NCBI GenBank assembly: GCA_035446985.1
Contig: DAOTGG010000051.1
Location: forward strand, 1-6,605
Reading direction: 5' to 3'
DNA: 6,605 nucleotides
DNA from: JAQUSX01 sp035446985
GTDB taxonomy: Bacteria > Bacillota > Clostridia > Christensenellales > CAG-314
Shown here: in pieces, positions 4,800-6,605 of the stretch
How the letters are laid out: the number at the start of each line of letters is the position of its first letter
Numbering within the stretch: the first letter of the stretch is position 1
Notes under the pieces: generated by a model
What the model was told of the DNA's origin: nothing
What the model saw: the letters and a program-made list of their open reading frames with translations, nothing else
Databases searched by the model: none
Made by a program: the position numbers and the translations under genes

Positions 4800-5567
4800 A
4801 TGTCAAACAAAGTCGTTATTTGCGGTGTGGACACATCGTTGTTACCAAAAATCACAGCTGCCGAAAGTAGAAAACTTTTGCTTGAAATCTCCAAAGGCGA
4901 CAAAACCGCCAGAACAAAATTTATTATCAGCAACCTCAGGCTCGTGCTTTCGATAGTCCAAAGATACAGCCAGCGGGCGAAAAATATGGACGACCTTTTC
5001 CAAGTGGGTTGCGTGGGATTAGTAAAATCGGTCGACAATTTTGACGTGACTTTGAACGTTTGTTTTTCCACTTATGCCGTGCCTATGATTGTGGGAGAAA
5101 TACGCAGATACTTGCGCGAAAGCAACAGTATGCGGGTGTCTCGAGGCATACGCGACGTAGCTTACCGCGCAATGCAGGTGCGTGAAGAAATAGAGCAGCA
5201 AGGAAAAGCCGCCAAAATAGACGATATAGCGGTCGTTTTGGGCTTACCATCGTCGGAAGTGAGCTATTGTATGGATTCAGTCAACGAACCCGTTTCATTA
5301 TTCGAACCCGTATTCAACGACGGCAACGAAGCGATATTTTTTATGGATCAGCTGGCTGACAAAAGCGAGTCCGAAGAAATCTGGACGGAAAACGTCAGTC
5401 TTTCGCAAGCTATCGGCAAACTCAGCGAAAAAGAACTTAATATATTGAAAAAACGTTATTATGAAGGCAAAACCCAAATAGAAGTGTCGAACGAAGTCGG
5501 CATATCCCAAGCGCAGGTTTCGCGCCTTGAAAAAAACGCCGTGGAACACCTTAGAGAAAATATGTGA
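4800..5567 (+). CDS. sigG: RNA polymerase sporulation sigma factor SigG
   Basis: Sigma G directs late forespore transcription after engulfment (spore DNA protection, germination and coat-interface genes). The 255-residue length matches known SigG, about 260. The SigG-specific start KVVICGVDTS (4-13) is present. Sigma region 2 follows with NLRLVLSIV (45-53), DDLFQVGCVGL (64-74), VDNFD and FSTYAVPMIVGEIRRYLRE. The region 3 VSRGIRDVAY, the SigF/SigG-typical EPVSLFEP-F-DG block, and region 4.2 with helix-turn-helix GKTQIEVSNEVGISQAQVSR (223-242) complete it. Deviations from well-known SigG are S-N-S-M-R-V for N-N-P-I-R-V and a cysteine in N-V-C-F-S-T. In many clostridia sigG sits behind spoIIGA and sigE; here the upstream neighbour is tdk, so that linkage is not seen. 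SigF is the closest alternative, but the N-terminal motif argues for SigG. Confidence 0.95.
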   Translation: MSNKVVICGVDTSLLPKITAAESRKLLLEISKGDKTARTKFIISNLRLVLSIVQRYSQRAKNMDDLFQVGCVGLVKSVDNFDVTLNVCFSTYAVPMIVGEIRRYLRESNSMRVSRGIRDVAYRAMQVREEIEQQGKAAKIDDIAVVLGLPSSEVSYCMDSVNEPVSLFEPVFNDGNEAIFFMDQLADKSESEEIWTENVSLSQAIGKLSEKELNILKKRYYEGKTQIEVSNEVGISQAQVSRLEKNAVEHLRENM

Positions 5568-5568
5568 C

Positions 5569-5598
5569 GTATATTGTCCAAGCCTTACGCCGTATAAT
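5569..5598 (+). promoter_or_regulatory. Candidate promoter of the YmxH-like gene
   Basis: GTATA (5569-5573), 17 bp, then CGTATAA (5591-5597) resembles a sigma-G promoter with two -10 mismatches. TATAAT (5593-5598) is a perfect sigma-A -10 box but has no -35 at a proper distance. Either reading would give a start just before the ribosome binding site, leaving a leader of about 10 bases. Weak support. Confidence 0.35.
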
Positions 5599-5605
5599 AA
5601 TTTTT

Positions 5606-5614
5606 GAGGAAAGG
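5606..5614 (+). promoter_or_regulatory. Ribosome binding site deciding the YmxH-like start
   Basis: GAGGAAAGG ends one base before the ATG at 5616, with GAGG (5606-5609) spaced 6 bases from it. It overlaps the alternative TTG start at 5604, which is therefore rejected. Confidence 0.75.
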
Positions 5615-5615
5615 T

Positions 5616-5948
5616 ATGAACGTCACCTTCTGTGAATTGCGTTCAAAAGACGTTGTGAACGTTATAGACGGAAAAAGACTGGGGCGAGTGGTCGACCTAG
5701 TTTTTTGCTGTAATACTTGCCGTGTTTTAGGCATCGTCGTGCCGAACGAAAGGCGGCTGTTTAGATGTAAAGATGAAATCTTTATTCCTTGGAGCCATAT
5801 TCAAAAAATAGGAACGGACGTTATTTTGGTGAGTCTTATGCCTGTAAATCCGCCGTGTCCTGGCGGAAAAGGCGGCGGTGGCGTCGGAGGTATGGGTGGC
5901 GGCAAACACAACGCAAACTGCGATTACATAATAGAAGACGAATATTGA
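5616..5948 (+). CDS. YlmC/YmxH-family sporulation protein (PRC-barrel) with glycine-rich tail
   Basis: Small PRC-barrel proteins of the YlmC/YmxH family are common in spore formers, often next to sigG; their molecular role is unknown. From the ATG at 5616 the product has 110 residues. The barrel spans about 3-75: FCELRSKDVVNVIDGKRLG (5-23), VLGIVVP (37-43), and IPWSHIQKIGTDVILV (57-72), the last being very typical. The family is usually about 80-90 residues. Here a tail follows (76-110): PVNPPCPGGKGGGG, more glycine, then an acidic end IIEDEY. There are seven cysteines, including a C32-x-x-C35 pair. An in-frame TTG at 5604 would add four residues, but the GAGGAAAGG sequence (5606-5614) sits correctly for 5616. 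The gene lies 48 bases after sigG and could be cotranscribed with it. Confidence 0.87.
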   Translation: MNVTFCELRSKDVVNVIDGKRLGRVVDLVFCCNTCRVLGIVVPNERRLFRCKDEIFIPWSHIQKIGTDVILVSLMPVNPPCPGGKGGGGVGGMGGGKHNANCDYIIEDEY

Positions 5949-5966
5949 TATAATTATATTCATTGT

Positions 5967-5995
5967 TTGCCTTTTAACCTTTATTAGTGTATAAT
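5967..5995 (+). promoter_or_regulatory. Sigma-A type promoter of the pseudouridine synthase gene
   Basis: TTGCCT (5967-5972; four of six -35 matches), a 17-bp spacer and a perfect TATAAT (5990-5995). The ATG at 6002 follows after six bases, so the mRNA is predicted to start at the start codon. Confidence 0.72.
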
Positions 5996-6001
5996 TACCG
6001 T

Positions 6002-6605
6002 ATGCTACAAGAAATTATCGTTAACAGCAGTTGTACATTGTACGAACTGCTTTCAAAAGAAACGGACTTAGGTCATTTTCAAATATTGAAAACTATCGAC
6101 AACCGCAACGTAAAAGTCAACCGCATTCGTGTGGGCGACGACGTTGTCGTAAACAGTGGCGATATTGTTCACGTTTATGTAAAAGACCGTGAAAAAGACG
6201 CCGTGGAAATAGCTTTTCAGGACAAAAATATTCTTATCGCCATAAAACCGCAAGGCATAGAAGTGCAAGGGGAAAATTCTCTTCAAAGCAGATTAACCGA
6301 ACAGCTTGACGGTCCTCAACCTGTCGCGGTTCACAGGCTTGACCGCAACACTTTCGGCTTGGTGGTTTTCGCTTTAAACAGACAAACCGAATGCGAAATG
6401 CTAAAAGTTTTCAAAGACAGGGATATCGACAAAAAATATCTTACTTTGGTGACGGGCAGCCCAAAAACAGGCGGAAATATCGTTTTGAAAGCGTTTTTAT
6501 TCAAAGACGCGAAAAAAGGACAGGTTTATATCTCTCCGGTTGCTAAACAAGGTTATCTGCCTATTGAAACGCACTATAAACAGATTAAAAAAAGCGGCGA
6601 AGTAA
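6002..6605 (+). CDS. RluA-family 23S rRNA/tRNA pseudouridine synthase, N-terminal 201 residues (runs off right edge)
   Basis: RluA-family enzymes isomerise specific uridines of rRNA or tRNA to pseudouridine. The frame is open to the right edge, so the C terminus is missing. An S4-like RNA-binding domain occupies about 13-60, ending VNRIRVGDDVVVNSGDIVHVYV (39-60). The catalytic domain starts with EIAFQDKNILIAIKPQGIEV (69-88) and has the signature VHRLDRNTFGLVVFA (110-124), with Asp114 as the expected catalytic residue, then KKYLTLV (144-150). The more usual signature is RLD-x-x-T-S-G; phenylalanine replaces the serine. The particular target (an RluC-, RluD- or YabO-like site) cannot be told. 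There is no ribosome binding site. A GTG at 5987 is in frame but lies upstream of the -10 box, so 6002 is chosen. Confidence 0.9.
   Translation, partial: MLQEIIVNSSCTLYELLSKETDLGHFQILKTIDNRNVKVNRIRVGDDVVVNSGDIVHVYVKDREKDAVEIAFQDKNILIAIKPQGIEVQGENSLQSRLTEQLDGPQPVAVHRLDRNTFGLVVFALNRQTECEMLKVFKDRDIDKKYLTLVTGSPKTGGNIVLKAFLFKDAKKGQVYISPVAKQGYLPIETHYKQIKKSGEV

Noticed and set aside
5604..5615. TTG start for the YmxH-like protein
   Set aside because: It overlaps the ribosome binding site of the ATG at 5616 and adds residues not expected in the family.
1..6605. tRNA, rRNA, CRISPR arrays, insertion sequences or phage genes
   Set aside because: No repeat-spacer pattern, transposase motif, terminal inverted repeat or tRNA-like cloverleaf was seen on reading; apart from the regulatory elements listed, the window is ordinary core-type gene content.

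Overview
The window reads as chromosomal DNA of an endospore-forming Gram-positive anaerobe of the Clostridia type. The forespore sigma factor SigG and a YmxH-type sporulation protein are present. So are a lipoprotein with a Gram-positive style lipobox, orphan S components of ECF vitamin transporters, and a DegV/FakB lipid-binding protein. Base composition is moderately AT-rich with A/T-rich spacers. The exact lineage cannot be read from the window; an uncultured gut-type clostridium is a guess.

Layout. (1) Positions 1-369, minus strand: the 5' part of nagA (N-acetylglucosamine-6-phosphate deacetylase), running off the left edge. (2) 469-1062: an ECF transporter S component of unknown substrate, divergent from nagA. 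(3) 1086-2461: a cobalamin-controlled unit made of a promoter, a canonical cobalamin riboswitch, an elaborate expression platform, a DUF4430 (transcobalamin-like) lipoprotein and a second ECF S component, closed by an intrinsic terminator. (4) 2604-4522: a tightly packed unit of a DegV-family protein, a DNPH1/Rcl-like deoxynucleoside-5'-phosphate N-hydrolase and thymidine kinase, also closed by a terminator. (5) 4800-5948: sigG followed by a YmxH-like PRC-barrel gene with an unusual glycine-rich, cysteine-containing tail. (6) 6002 to the right edge: the 5' part of an RluA-family pseudouridine synthase.

How the parts may work together. The B12 unit looks like a self-contained capture-and-uptake device: the lipoprotein would bind corrinoid outside the membrane, and the S component would carry it in using an ECF energising module encoded elsewhere. 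The riboswitch would shut the unit off when B12 is plentiful. The DNPH1-like/Tdk pair joins a kinase that makes dTMP to a hydrolase that destroys deoxynucleoside monophosphates, which suggests nucleotide-pool salvage or sanitation.

Two regulatory themes deserve attention. First, the leader of the B12 unit can form a three-way-junction structure that is mutually exclusive with a hairpin burying the ribosome binding site and ending in seven T's. Second, three genes (nagA, the first S component and the pseudouridine synthase) have a good -10 box about 6-7 bp before their ATG and no ribosome binding site, the geometry expected for leaderless mRNAs. A sigma-F-like promoter sits in the AT-rich spacer upstream of sigG.
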